From Brachynemurus nebulosus (Eukaryota; Arthropoda; Insecta; Neuroptera; Myrmeleontidae), in the NCBI GenBank assembly GCA_035578155.1, contig JAPWDM010000022.1, forward strand, positions 2,295,076-2,359,075: a DNA stretch of 64,000 nt, written 5' to 3'. This document shows, piece after piece, positions 24,970 through 37,210 of this stretch. The position numbers and the translations under genes are program-made. The notes below the pieces were generated by a model that worked only from the letters and a program-made list of their open reading frames with translations, did not search any database and was not told the origin of the DNA. Position 1 is the first letter of the stretch; the number at the start of each line of letters is the position of its first letter.

Positions 24970-26045
24970 GTATGAAATAAAAATAATGATTTCTATAATG
25001 TGTACTCCCGCATGGTGCGGTTGAGAAATTCCAGAAATGGTGTGATAAAAATTTGTATAGCTGCAGTTCATAAATCGCGTTATGTTGAAATCGTAAGTAG
25101 CGTATCACACGCAAGCGTTTATATAAATTATATACCTACTTTAAGGAAGCCAGAATTTTATCTATGACACATGAGGTAATTAATGTATCTAAAACTCTCT
25201 ATGTAAATATAATAAAGTACTGAGAACTAGTCGACAAATAAAATTGTCAATCACTGTGGCAGATATGAAAATATTTAAAAATTAAATTTGAAGTTTGAAA
25301 TACTGGCTTACCTACGGATTTTTCTCTGTCGTTAATACATCTATCAGTAAAGATCAGGGATTATTCCCAGAGGCAGGCAGTTTACATTTTAAAAATTGTG
25401 TCCGTAGAAGTCTATCAATTGTTCATTGGGATATAAAATGTTTTTGAAACAGTTTAATAACAGACCCCAACAAAAATTTGCATCTACTTGTAAGCCTACC
25501 AAAATCTTACTACCGCAAACACTACAGTAGAGCCATAATAAATAAATAAAAGAAATGTTAGTACAATGTAACTAGAAGGGTGTTAATGTTGGGAAAATTG
25601 ACTTATCATTTTCTCTGGTTTTATTTTTCAATTTATCTACGAAAATTGACTTGAAGAAAATCGATTTCCTTCATATTACAATTTATAAATGTAAATTACA
25701 TTATTGGCTTTTATGCTCTCTGTATTAGTTTTTGTATCGAAACAATTTAAGAAAAAATAATAATTGTTTTTTTTTTTTTTGCAATCACGTATTTTGCTAA
25801 CTTTTATTTGACTTGCTATGTTAGTAAATATGTAAGTATGTAAATATGTATTTCCGTTTCAAAATTTGTGCTCAAATTTTAACTCACTTATTAATCGATT
25901 GAGCTGAAATTTTACGGACGTTTCGTTCAGATGTTGATCTAGTAGTGATGGCTCTGGAAAATATTTTAAGAAAAACTTACAGCTAAATTTACTGATATAA
26001 TTCATGAATTTGATAGAATATTTTTGGGTATTTATATGATTACTA
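24968..26045. other. Unassigned AT-rich spacer
   Basis: Nothing recognised. Confidence 0.4.
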
Positions 26046-26049
26046 TATA

Positions 26050-26110
26050 CAGCGCCGGATAGAGGGGCAGGCAAGCCGGGCGACTGCCCGGGGCGCCGAT
26101 ATAAAAATAA
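26050..26110 (+). mobile_element. hAT transposon end (single)
   Basis: CAGCGCCGGATAGAGGGGCA followed by 'ggcaagccgggcgactgccc' and 'ggggcgccga' fits the GC-rich terminal pattern of a widespread hAT group. No inverted partner is placed with confidence; a similar opposite-orientation end lies at about 36512-36541. Confidence 0.55.
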
Positions 26111-26218
26111 AATATTTTTTTTTACTTTCATTATTTTTTTAGATTTTATAAATTAAAATTGATCATTTTTCATGAGACATCGATTTTTTTAGCAAGCAGT
26201 AAATTGTTTTTTCATTAA

Positions 26219-26963
26219 GGGGGTATTCTAGTCTTGAAATTCGAAAAAATCCATTTTTTGTATCTTTCATATTTTCAAAGTTCAGACTTTTAAGAAAAAA
26301 ACCTCTAAAAAGATTTACGGAAATTCGAATTATGTTCGTAGTTATAATGGTTTTTTCCCTATGTACCGTGAATCTATTCAGTGTTAAATTCAAATTTTTA
26401 ATATAAATTACTCGAAATTACTTTTTTCGATACGGTTGACATGATATCTCAAGTTCTAATGCATCAATTTGCTTGAAATTTTGTACAGGCCTTCTTAATA
26501 CTATCAAAATTGGTCCGAGGTAGAGGTTTCTGGAATTTTTAATTTTTACTAGTTTTAAAAAATTTCCAAAGTTGAAAAAAGGAGGCGAAAAAATGATTCT
26601 TTTTTAAATGGACGCCATTTTGTGAAAAAATTTATTTTTTCAAATCGGCTACGTCCATCTAATTCTACATCCTTGTTTATTAAGAATTAACTACAATTTT
26701 ATGTTTCAGATTACCAGGAGGGTTGGAATCACGTCAACCAGGAGACAGATTTTTTTTTGAGTCCGCATTTTGCCGGCCTGTACCGATTTCAACTTTGAAT
26801 TTTTTTAAAATTTTTATACATTTTTATACTTTTCAAATGTCAGTAAAAAACTGTTAAAAAATGGATACTAAAAATATTTACTAAATATTAACTTTTTTTA
26901 CTTTTATTATTATTAGGCCCGTAAAATTACCTCAAAATCGAACCTCTAGACTAGAATACCCCC
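26219..26963. mobile_element. TTAA-flanked MITE (745 bp), GGGGGTATTCTAGTCT ends
   Basis: Left TTAA|GGGGGTATTCTAGTCTTGAA; right, on the minus strand, TTAA|GGGGGTATTCTAGTCTAGAG. TTAA at 26215-26218 and 26964-26967. The interior is non-coding and poly-T rich. Mobilisation by a piggyBac-type enzyme is inferred from the TTAA site and G-run ends. Confidence 0.85.
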
Positions 26964-26969
26964 TTAATT

Positions 26970-28060
26970 ATACCAAATAAAGGTTATAACGCTAATTATT
27001 TTATTATTGTCAACAGATTGAATAATTGTAATATTATTTATAAGAAAACTATTTGTATAGTCAGAATTCATAATAACTCAAAAAAAAAAAGATTTGGCAA
27101 ACTTTTACTGATAAAAATAATTTTTATAATAAAAAGAAATTTTGACAAAAAGCATTACAAAAAATTTTGTATGCCGCATGTATGCAACAGGAATAGCATA
27201 ATTTACTTTTAAAGTTCTCGCTCCTTCGTCGCTCGAACTTCAAATGCGTCCGTTATGCTATTCCATATGTTTCATCACTTGTAAGTAAATAACTATTGGT
27301 TGCTTTAGAATTTTTTCTTCATTTACAGCCTTCCTTTTTACTCGTTATTATTTAAAAATGTTGGAATGCTGACAAGAATAATACAGCTCACCGTAGAAAT
27401 TTTCAGAAACTTATGGTGACTCTTAATAAGAAAAAAGGAATAAAATTATTAAAACACAGGCATATAAATTTTTTTATACTTTTTTTTTTTAAATTTTATT
27501 TTAAAAATTTTACATAATACGGAATTTTCTTTTGTGAAAACTTCTCGCCTCTACTGAATTACGTGACAAATTATATAAAAGTTAATAATACCTACGTCGA
27601 AAATAATAGAAATTCACTACGCATAAATAAAAGAAAATAAATTCTGCGCGTAAACTTCTGTATATTTTCATTAAATAAACATGGCTACATCGAAACTCAA
27701 TTATCACCCAACCGATTGTTCATAAATAAATTATGCAAATTATACGAAATAAATAAACAATGCTTACTCATCGCCATTGTACCCTCCCCCAACACCATCA
27801 GCAGTGTTGGCATCAATAAATAAAATAAAAAAATCGACCTTAAATTTTACAGTACATTAATTCAATATACCAACTACTAGCTATTGCTAATATATAGTAC
27901 AAGAAACCAGGATTGGTAAGGGTGGAGTAGTTAAGGGACAATAAAATATATAAATATTATTATTAGTTGTTGCCGCTTCACGTAAAAAAAATAACAATAA
28001 ACTAATGTTATTTATTTTTTGTGCAATTTAAAACATGTACAACATATTAGTTAAAAATTT
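26970..28060. other. Unassigned AT-rich spacer
   Basis: Nothing beyond short 'atagcata..tatgctat' symmetry at 27193-27262. Confidence 0.4.
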
Positions 28061-28064
28061 GGAG

Positions 28065-28730
28065 AGACAGGTCTACCCGCATTGTCAACTTCCCATTGGA
28101 TACCCTTAAAGACTAGAGACTATTGCACACGAATAATTTTTTTGTTAGTTCAGGGGACTGTTCCCCTGGGCTCCTGATAGAGACTTTGCCCCTTGCACCA
28201 CAGCGGGGGCTTCGCCTTTTGTACCTTAAGGTGGGCACTCCACCCTTATCAAACAAATGTTAACATCATTTGTTCTCAAGATATGCGAGACAAAAAATAT
28301 TTCACAAAAAGTTTCTTATAAAGACATGATTAAAAATCTATATAATTTGTGTTGTGTTAATAATGTTAACTCCGTTTTTTTTTTATCACAAAAAACAAAC
28401 CACTAATCCAAATTTGCTGAAAATTTTATCCGATCTTCTTTTTTTTAATTACGCATCTAATGAAATTAGTCCGGAGTTCATATCATCATTTGTTCTCTAG
28501 ATATGCGAGACGAAAAAAATTACGAACGAACTAACGAACGGACTAACTAATGAACGAACGAACTAACGAACGCACACACAAACATTACCCTAAATGATGG
28601 TTTTGGATTCTAGTGACCTTGAAACGTGGAGATATGCCCAAATTTGCGATTCGCAAAATCGGACCCATTACAATAACTTCCGATTGGAAGTTATTGTAGA
28701 TAAAATATAGAATTCACATCATGTAATATT
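28065..28730 (+). repeat. Dispersed repeat C with (AACG)n minisatellite
   Basis: Two copies of 'atcatttgttctc.agatatgcgagac' (28265-28292, 28489-28513), then 28518-28565 of AACG/AACT units, 'cacacacaaacattaccct', 'tctagtgaccttgaaacgtg' and the symmetric end 'aataacttccgattggaagttatt' (28672-28695). Layout parallels repeat A: simple-sequence core followed by a 'tctag..gacct..aaac' block. Confidence 0.55.
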
Positions 28731-29410
28731 TCAGTTTAAGATTTGAGCTTTTAACAGCGTTACAGCTTTTAGCAGAAACAAGTAAACTAGTTTTTTTGAT
28801 GCAGTCAGTTTTCATACTTCATATTTTGATTGGTCAAACCACATTCACTTTATTTAAAACTTAACCCCAATTTTATCGCCAATAGATCGGGCCCTGTATT
28901 TGAGTACATGAGTAGAAGGACCTTTAAATATTATAGAAGTTTTACACTTTGCTTTTAAAGTACCCTTAACTTTGGTGGTATATTTACTCCTTAAATGTCT
29001 GCTTTTTAGCGATGAAGAAAGACATTAGGTTCTGTAATTTTTATTTATTCTGCACCACTACCAATTCTCAAAATCGGTAATTATCACTTCAAAACCATTT
29101 CCCGTCAATAGAAACGAATCCTATCATCATCTCTACCACACACAATTTCATGTAGGAGATTTTAGCTCATTTTATAAACCACAAATGAATCAACATTAAA
29201 AATTAAACAATTTCTTCCACTCTCAGTAATGTGATTTGCCGACAATAAAACAATTTACTTGTTTCTCTATGTTGTTTTTATTAAATATTTATGGTTTTAT
29301 CTATTTTTTCGATAATATTAATATATAAGTAGTATAATTAGCAAGCACTAACAATAAGTACTTACTAGAGCACACCGCATTGCTACAATACGTATGGTGC
29401 GCAGGTAGAG
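28731..29410. other. Unassigned AT-rich spacer
   Basis: Nothing recognised. Confidence 0.4.
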
Positions 29411-29870
29411 CTATGTTTGGGCATCATGACGCTGGCCGGAAGTTTTTTTGTAGTCAAAATTTAATAATTTCAATCGATTGTAGGCCGTTTGTAGATGTTT
29501 GTAGTATATTTATTTTCGTTTGTAGCCCTTTAGTTTATTTGTAATTAACAATCAAAATTTTGTACTGAAGTTAGCCGGAAGCAATCGTGAATGTAATTTT
29601 TTTTGGTAACAATAGAAAGATTATCATTTGTAGTGTCCGGTATATTGTGATTGCGCGCAACGGTCAGATACCTTCTGGGGTACTGAAATTTGCCCATAAA
29701 ACGCATGTTGTGATTGCGCGCAACGGAAGGATTAAGGCAATTAAGGCAGGTACAAAAATTTTTAGAAAACTTATCTAACATTAGGGTATATAAATAAATT
29801 CTTAGAACGATACGATTCCAATATCTGTTTTCTTAATGACATTTTGTAAATTCTTATTGGTTGAAGACAG

Positions 29871-29878
29871 TATAAATA
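29871..29878 (+). promoter_or_regulatory. TATA box of the MULE gene
   Basis: TATAAATA lies 36 bp upstream of the ATG at 29914, inside the element and just upstream of the FLYWCH-like frame. Spacing implies a very short leader. Confidence 0.4.
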
Positions 29879-29913
29879 CAGGAATCAAATATTAAATATA
29901 TAGTATTTCGAAA

Positions 29914-30012
29914 ATGGAGTTTATGTTAAGTGAACGTGGCAGCAAATTAATTGTAATTATTAATTTTACATTTGGTAAAGATGTACGTGAGGTGTACGAA
30001 CAAATTATGTAA
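29914..30012 (+). pseudogene. MULE first coding segment, FLYWCH-like start
   Basis: The frame opens MEFMLSERGSKLIVIINFTF, the usual beginning of insect MULE proteins, whose N-terminal FLYWCH zinc finger starts with a 'SERG..KL....F.F' pattern. After about 20 residues homology stops and the frame ends at TAA. The expected Trp and the Cys/His ligands are missing. The sequence then continues in another frame with the far C-terminal part of the transposase, which places the deletion junction at about 29970-29985. Confidence 0.65.
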
Positions 30013-30343
30013 AGCATCTATTTCTGAATCTGCGAGATTTCCTCCAGAGATGTGGGCTTCATGTAGCCAAAGTCGAGAACGGACCACCAACGCCTGTGAA
30101 TCTTTTCATAGCCATTTTAATAAAAGATTTTATTCTCCGCATCCTAATATTTTTGTATTTCTAAATGAATTAATAAATGTTCAAGTAGGAACTTATGTGC
30201 AATTGAATAGCTTGCATTTACAAAAAAATATTAAAAATATTAATTATGAAAGAAAATTAAAATATGTATGTTGCGCGCAATCACAGCATACCTTTTTAAA
30301 GACGTGCGCGCAATTGCATGATGGGATTAGGACAGCCGCTTGA
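29975..30343 (+). pseudogene. MULE transposase, C-terminal fragment
   Basis: The frame reads CTNKLCKASISESARFPPEM, then W, RERTTNACESFHSHFNKRF, HPNIFVFLNELINVQ and onward. The 'FPP.MW' and 'R.TNACES.H..FN..F....HPNI..F...L' series is the conserved stretch after the catalytic DDE region of MULE transposases of insects. The catalytic Asp/Glu residues are not present. There is no ATG at the start of the homologous part. The tail, after LKYVCCAQSQHTF, is built from inverted GCGCGCAA repeats and is not conserved protein. Confidence 0.8.
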
Positions 30344-30539
30344 GAACCCTGACCGCTGCGCGCAATTGCAGCCTGCCCGTAGTGTCTAAATATAACGGTA
30401 AAATGTCAGTAGGGTCGCCTGATGAAGCACAATTAATTCAAAAGTTATTTAAAAAAAATGTGCATGCGTACTATTTTAAATTTGCTCCATGTGAGTTCGT
30501 TATTTTAAATTTGAGGCATGTATAGGTTTTATTGCATCA

Positions 30540-31505
30540 TATTATTCAAAATTTAACAGATTGCGTTTATGATTACAGTAAAATTTGATCTAAAAGTTTT
30601 TTTATTTTTAATTAATTATGAAAGATAATAATAATAAACTCTTAAAAAGGAATACTTCTTACACCTTCACATTTTTAAACTCATGTACTTTTATCGCAAA
30701 GAGAAGAGTGCAGTGGATTTTATTTCGACAATGGTTTCTAGAATATCTTGATATCTAATATTATATGTTTTAAAACTTCAAAATTAAAAAATATTACAAA
30801 AAGTTAACCACATGTAACAGAATAATTATGTCGTTTTATGAGGTTGTTATATTTTTGAAAATAAAAATAAAACAATGAATTTTAAAAAAGTAATTTTTTT
30901 ATTTCAATAAAACATGCTTAATAATAAATAATACATATTAAAATAATTTTTCTTAATACACTATCAAAAATACATCGTAGTTTCTTTTAAACTTGTGTCA
31001 GCAATTGGTATGAATGAAAAATTCTAAAAAAATAGCAGCTTTAAATAATAAAATCTCACAAGTTTCAAAAATGTGCAAATTAAACAAACTCATCAGTTAC
31101 TGAAGCAATTCTTTAAAAAATAATTTACTTAATATTAAAATAACTGATTTGTTACTTTTAACCATACTGACGTTTTCTTCTAACGAGCCACCTTTGGAGT
31201 AGTTAACCCAATAACAGGTTTAACACAATAGAAAATTATTTATTATTATTATCTATCTTTCATTAATAATTTATTATTATTATCTTTGATAATTAATTAA
31301 AAATCAAAAATTTTTTGACTAAATTTTATTGTGATCATAAAGGCAATCTGTTAAATTTTGAATAACATAATGCAATAAAACCTATAAATGCCTCAAATTT
31401 AAAATAACGAACTCACATGGAGCAAATTTAAAATGGTACGCATGCGCAATTTTTTTAAACAACCTTTTAATTAATTATGCTTCATCAGGCGACCCTATTA
31501 ACCTT
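30540..31505. other. Non-coding interior of the MULE derivative
   Basis: AT-rich. A second inverted block pairs about 30380-30535 with 31380-31510 ('gtcgcctgatgaagcacaat', 'cgaactcacatggagcaaat' and their inverses), so the inverted structure extends beyond the terminal 220 bp. No coding signal. Confidence 0.6.
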
Positions 31506-31749
31506 TTACCGTTATATTTAGACACTACAAACGATAATCTTTCTATTGTTACCAAAAAAAATTACATTCACGATTGCTTCCGGCTAACTTCAGTACAAAC
31601 TTTTGATTGTTAATTACAAATAAACTAAAGGGCTACAAACGAAAATAAATATACTACAAACATCTACAAACGGCCTACAATCGACTGAAGTTATTAAATT
31701 TTGACTACAAAAAAACTTCCGGCCAGCGTCATGATGCCCTATGTTTGTT

Positions 31750-33050
31750 TATTTTATGTGGAATTGTTGATGCGATACAACGTTGTATCGCAGTTAGGCA
31801 CGTTCCAGTTAACGTCGTACAGCGTTCGTAAGCATCAGCGTGTTAAATAAAGGTTCTCGGTCTCGTTACAAAGTACCAAATAAAGTTTGTTCCAAAAATT
31901 ATTTTTTAAAAACATTCTGTAACTTATGTTTTATGTATAGGTACATTCTACATATGTATATATGAAAATATTTGATTTGTATTCGAATGAAAGAAAATTG
32001 AAAATTTCAATAATTCAGCGCACGTACCGTGAAAAAAAAATATAAATTGAAATAAAAGTGGACTCGCAACGAATACAACAAAAACCATGCATACTATCAT
32101 ACCAGCCACATCGTCGTATAGACATGATGGTATGGACTAGACATGACGTGGCTTCTCTCTATAATAATCTTCATTTCTTTCAAGATGAAGAAAACTAAAA
32201 CTTTTTTCTTATCATTTTTCCCTTTTTTAGTTTAGTTCTGTTAGTTGTTCTGTTTCCGTGACGGTTATGTGACATCTACAATTTACATGCATATCTTCTG
32301 GAAATAGTGGAGGAATGTTTTGTCTATCGTGTGTATGAGAAAAGTTAAATTATTAGCTAAGAATATTTTTGGCCTCAGGTAATAATTAAAGACAAACGGT
32401 AGTTTTTTCATCATCTGGTCCAATACTAATTGTAGGCAGAAATATATTAAGCAGGTAATATTCTCAATTTTTATGGCCATCCATTATAGACAGTTAATTA
32501 AAGTATAATTTTTAAAACTGGATCTAGTGTGTCCAAGGAGAAAATAATACAGTGTTATAGTATATTGTGCAATAAGTGCGGGAAATTGTCTATTGCCCAC
32601 GAAAGCGAAGTGGACAGTCGACAATCTCGCACGAGTTGCACATACTACTTTTTATTACGAATTTCACATACTTTTTTCTATTATTGTTACTATTTTTGAT
32701 ATTTTTATTTCTTTTAAAAATAGTATTTTTGAGTGTTCGTCTTTTTTTTCTGAATTAAATATTGTTGGTGGTTTCTATGGAAATAATTATGAAATATTTA
32801 TTAAATGAAAAATCAAGAGGCGGCTTTGCGTGTTTTGATTAAATTTTGCGGGTTTTATTGTCAATTTACGTAAAAAAGACGCAAAAAAGTATGTGGGAAG
32901 AGTACAGTGGGCAAACAGCTATTTTGCGTACAGAAATGTGTGCGCCAAGTTAGTACTTCTCTCGCATGAATAATAAAAAATTATTATTAACATTAAGATT
33001 ATAAGAAAAAAGAAAAAAATTGTGTTTTATAAATAGGGCATTGGAAAGTA
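31750..33050. other. Unassigned; short symmetric blocks
   Basis: Contains the palindrome GATACAACGTTGTATC at 31773-31788. A more GC-rich patch lies at 32570-32640. No gene or element boundaries established. Confidence 0.35.
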
Positions 33051-33204
33051 GTAGGTTAAAGCGCGGTTTTTTTTTTGTAGGTATATTCTTAAAGTTGAGA
33101 AAAAAATAATTTTTATTTTTGTCTGACAAAATTGTACTTCTCTTTCGGTTTTAAAGTGTTTCTCAACTATGTCCTTTTTCTTCCATCTAAAAGGAACATA
33201 ATTC

Positions 33205-33485
33205 CTTTTTGACTGGTCACTTTTTTTAACTATTAGATGTCGGATAAAGGTTTGTTCATTACAGGCTTTTTTTATTCAGGTATCCTAAATTTTCTAAAGA
33301 AAGTCACTCTCTTCTTTTTCCTTCCTGTTGTGTTCTACAGAAAGTTATAAAAATTAATTTTTTTCGGCTGGTCATTTTTTTAACTATTTGATACTTGATT
33401 TGTTCCTTGCAAGATTTTTTTAACAAAAACCTTAATTTCCTAAAAAAAGTCTCTCCCTTTGTTTTCTTTCCTGTAATTTTTATAC
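33205..33485. repeat. Tandem duplication, about 150-bp unit, two diverged copies
   Basis: Blocks 'ctggtca.ttttttaactat', 'ctaaattttctaaagaaagt' and 'ttttccttcct' at 33214-33322 recur at about 33368-33475 in the same order. Pyrimidine-rich on the plus strand; the frame on the opposite strand is not a recognised protein. Confidence 0.55.
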
Positions 33486-33499
33486 AAAACTTGACATTG

Positions 33500-34750
33500 A
33501 TAATAACAGGACACATTAAGATTCCTTCTGTATGTAGACACTTTACATAGGTCTGCAATTCAAAATTGGTACTAGTTTTTAATTTACGGAATAAAAGACA
33601 ACAATTATTTTTGTAAATTCTCTTTTTCACTGTATTCTGAGCCACTCTGTGCGCATAGAAATATGCTTTAGTAATAAAAACTTTATCTACAGATACATGC
33701 CCAATAAAATTTACAAACTGAATTTATTTGAAGACTAGTTGCAGATACTTTTCTAATGTAGATAGTCATAAAATTTCATGCAGTACAAAAATTTTAAAAT
33801 AAATTTCTTTTATTTCATATATTCACTTATCAAATATTTTCGATACATAATTCATGTTAAAGATAGGTGCTGTATGAATTGCAGGTTATAAAAAGTATAC
33901 ATTACAATTATTTTTAATACATTTAAAAACAAAGAAGTGAGGAGACTTGTTGAATTCACTTTGTGTGTAGGCAGTTACAAAACTGAATTTACGTCTTAAT
34001 AAATATTGCGCACCAAATATAAGACCAAGCATAACTGACAGTATAGTATGAAGACTGTGCGAACGGTAGTCAAGGAAATTAAAATTGTTAATGATGGGAG
34101 TACTGAGGACATCTTAGCCCCTTGACGAAATGTCGTGCAGTGTTTGGGAAAATTTTTTTTGAAGTTTGATTGCGGTCGAGTAGAAGCCAAGATAACAATT
34201 TTATAATTTTTTTTTATCACAAAAAAGACCACCGAATGCTTATCTGGATCGTGTTTTCACTGACAATATCGTTAAAGTCCAGATAATAAGAACAAAGCTC
34301 TTTTAACAATAACAGAGATAAATTTCGTTCGTCTGAATTATGATATCGCCGTTTCCTTACAGGTATAGAAATCAATACCTATTTTTGTTAGTTCCGATTA
34401 CGTCTACCTACAGCTTAATGTGATTGATATGGACACAACTTGAGCAGATTTACCGGTTTTATATCAAAACAAAACGGATTCAGATATATTTGTCTTATAA
34501 ATTTTTCACACTGAAGTAGTAAGTAGTACATAGAAATTAGAACCCCACAAGTAAGTTACTTACTATACTTATTACTTACCAATCCGATGTGAACCAATTT
34601 ATCAATGATTAAAGTATAAGACGGTTAAATCGAACGCAGAAGTACATCCTAGACCCTATTATGACGTTGATTATCGCGAAGGCCTAAAGCACAGTAATAA
34701 TTTGCTAAATAATGGTTTGGTAAAATGCTTCCACATGCTTCATAGTTTAG
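33500..34750. other. Unassigned AT-rich spacer
   Basis: Nothing recognised; the 78-codon frame on the minus strand at 33996-34232 resembles no family I know. Confidence 0.4.
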
Positions 34751-34759
34751 CCATATTAA

Positions 34760-35643
34760 GGCGGACTACTAGTGTGACCGCCTGAAAAAGGTGATTTTTG
34801 GGAATTATGTTAAAGAAAACTACTATATGGAATGTTTTAATATTTTAAGAGTATATTCGTCGATATATAATAAATTCATGATGAAATTTTTGGACCAAAA
34901 TATTGAAAATTCAGTGAGTATCTTCCAAGGCTCAGAAAGAAAAGTTCCCCCACTGCTGCAGTGATAGCCACCTTCACAGTGCCTGAAATTAAAAAAACCA
35001 AAATGCCTATTAAACTAGAAGGTATTTTCCGTACCGTGAACCTCAATCGGAAAAACAAAGTTGAAATTTAACAAAATGGCGGAGTTTTTTAAAAAAAAAG
35101 TTTCCAATTTTGTGTGAAAATTTGATGATTTTTTCCTGCAAAAATTACATTTTTTATTCGATCGGAAAACTGGAGGTTCATGGTACGAAGAAATATATAT
35201 AAAAGAAGCTGCAATAAGAATCAACGCGATCGGATGATTTGTTTTCGAGTTATAACTGCAGCAAATTTGAAAAATGTAGTTTTTTTTTAAATTTACCTTT
35301 TAGTTTTAATCACTGAGAATATTTACTAAAAGTATTTACGGTGTACTCACTATAACGGTCATAGTAAAACTAGATGAGTCGTTTAAATGTGCCAAGGTCT
35401 AGCTTCTCCACAACATGTGACTGACAGCCACGTTCAGAAACTCCCTATCAACCTTCATACATTTCTAAATAGCTCAAAGTTAACAATGAAAATCAGGATT
35501 CGCTCTTCGGATAGCTGTCATTCAAAAACTATTTGAGATATGCACTTGAAATTTTAGTATGTTATTTTTGAAGGTATAGACTATCGAAACATGCAAAAAG
35601 AATTTTTTTCAATTTTTAAAAAATGTCACGCTAGTAGTCCCCC
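34760..35643. mobile_element. TTAA-flanked MITE (884 bp), GGSGGACTACTAG ends
   Basis: Left TTAA|GGCGGACTACTAGTGTGAC; right, on the minus strand, TTAA|GGGGGACTACTAGCGTGAC. TTAA at 34756-34759 and 35644-35647. Non-coding interior; the shared 'taccgtgaa' block suggests kinship with the element at 26219-26963. Confidence 0.85.
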
Positions 35644-35649
35644 TTAATT

Positions 35650-36505
35650 GGTTAGTATGCAGTTCTTTGAGTAGAAAAATCGCTAAGAACAAGTTTTCAT
35701 CATCCAGATATGTAATTTATAACCATCATATGATGAAATCAGTTCATTGTCATCCAGTGGCTGGTTTCGTATTGGTCTATAATGTTAGTTATCCAACGAA
35801 TTGTTTAGGGTTTGCTTGAGTTGTTTAGTAGTCTCTACATTCTAGATATGAATACATGCATACATACATACACACATATAGTTTGTATGGATAGATATAC
35901 TTTGTACGTGATTGTAGAAAGTGGTGGTGACTTGAATATTTCATTCGGTGCCTTGAGTTGCGTGTAACAAAATCAGAGAGGTGTGAAATTGGAAATGTTG
36001 CCTCACACCCGTTCTTATCATCGCCTTATTTTTTTTTCTACCAGTTTATGATCGATACATATATAGCCATAATAATGGTTTACTATCTATCTTTCGAAAA
36101 AAATATTTTTGGATTTTTTATTGTTTTCTGTTTGATTTCTTTTTCGAGTGAACCAAAAAAAAAGTATTTCGTATAAATCATTTTTCTGAAATAAAAATAT
36201 ATATTTTTATCGTTCTGATTAGCTTATGCAAATCTTTATGTTATATGGTTTGCTAACACATTGATTAGCAAACATAGAAAGAACTCTAGGCGTCTAATTT
36301 ATTAAAAAATTATCAAGAATTGGGGCTCCACCTACTTCTAGTCATGGAAATAAAACTAATGATTTAATTTTAATTTTTTAAATGTTTGGATTTAGCGGAA
36401 AGCAATTAAAAAAAAAAACAATACGTGTACCAAAAACGGAAAAATTTTAAAAAATCACAAAATTTCTTCTTGCATTTTTATGCCTATGGCACTGTTAATT
36501 TTCAG
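35650..36505. other. Unassigned AT-rich spacer
   Basis: Nothing recognised. Confidence 0.4.
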
Positions 36506-36511
36506 TTTTGA

Positions 36512-36541
36512 GTGCCCCTGGAATTAGATCCGGTATACTGG
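36512..36541 (-). mobile_element. hAT transposon end (single, minus orientation)
   Basis: Read on the minus strand: CAGTATACCGGATCTAATTC followed by 'caggggcac'. This resembles the 'CAGTGCCGG' type hAT terminus and is opposite in orientation to the end at 26050. Pairing with that end is not established. Confidence 0.4.
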
Positions 36542-36606
36542 TTCGTCGGTAGGCAGTAAGTATTCGGACGGGGAATCTCGCCACCAAAAAATTAAAAAAG
36601 CTTTTC

Positions 36607-36779
36607 TATTGGATCTGCTTTGTGAAGTATTTGAGGATGTGATCAATATTGCCTGTATATTGGAGAACCACTACAAAAGATTTTCCAAATTCTCCAAATT
36701 TTATACTATTCTAACATTAGTAGTGGTGTCCGAGTCAGAAAGAATACTTATCGTCTATCGACGATCCAAAATACAATAG
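36607..36779 (+). pseudogene. hAT transposase dimerisation-domain relic
   Basis: The frame reads ..YKRFSKFSKFYTILTLVVV, then SESERILIVYRRSKIQ and a stop. It resembles the C-terminal hAT dimerisation segment, whose core is 'LL.LPVSSAS.ERSFS.L..IK..LRS'. The family Pro and Ser residues are partly lost, and no catalytic domain is visible upstream. An old, short relic; the match is by pattern only. Confidence 0.45.
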
Positions 36780-37023
36780 TGAATTGCAATTTATAATGCA
36801 GCCGTCTTCCCAAAAATCCAAAAATAAAAATAAAGATTTAAGAATTTAAATTTTTTAAAATTTAGTAAAAGCTTTTCAGTCTTTTTAGTACTGATAGTAA
36901 ATTTTAGTATATTTTAACGGATCGTCCATAATGCCGAACATGTAAAAAAATACCATTAACATCGGATCATCAGCTTTGTTTTTGTAGGTCGAAATAGTTG
37001 GAGCTCCAGTTCTAAATTATATA

Positions 37024-37164
37024 CACTGATTTCTCGTTGTAAGCAACTTGAAATAGAATCATATATCTTACTCTTTTTAGATAATAATATTCGCATATAC
37101 ATAAAAAGAGTAAGGCATATCATTCTATTTCAATTTTGATGTTGCTTACAACGAGAAACCAGTG
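37024..37164. mobile_element. Tc1/mariner-like MITE (141 bp), nearly all TIR
   Basis: Arms of about 60 bp begin CACTGATTTCTCGTTGTAAG / CACTGGTTTCTCGTTGTAAG, continue through 'gaaatagaat' and 'ttactcttttta', and are inverted. TA flanks both ends. RNA from it would form a long hairpin. Confidence 0.88.
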
Positions 37165-37210
37165 TAATTAGTGAAATACCAATACATTCCATCATATAGA
37201 AAATGGTGAC

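Larger units (their letters stand above)
29420..31738 (+). mobile_element. MULE (Mutator-like) deletion derivative with about 220-bp TIRs and 9-bp TSD
   Basis: The 9-bp duplication CTATGTTTG flanks it (29411-29419 and 31739-31747). Termini GGCATCATGACGCTGGCCGG are exactly inverted. The inverted similarity continues with few changes for about 220 bp on each side (29420-29640 and 31510-31738). Long TIRs plus a 9-bp TSD are the Mutator hallmark. The interior holds a start of a FLYWCH-type frame fused to a transposase C-terminus, so the catalytic core is deleted. Five GCGCGCAA-type motifs are scattered between 29651 and 30370. Confidence 0.9.

Noticed and set aside
33304..33645. 113-codon minus-strand frame with basic composition
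   Set aside because: It overlaps a diverged tandem duplication of pyrimidine-rich DNA; Lys/Phe richness is explained by A/T composition.
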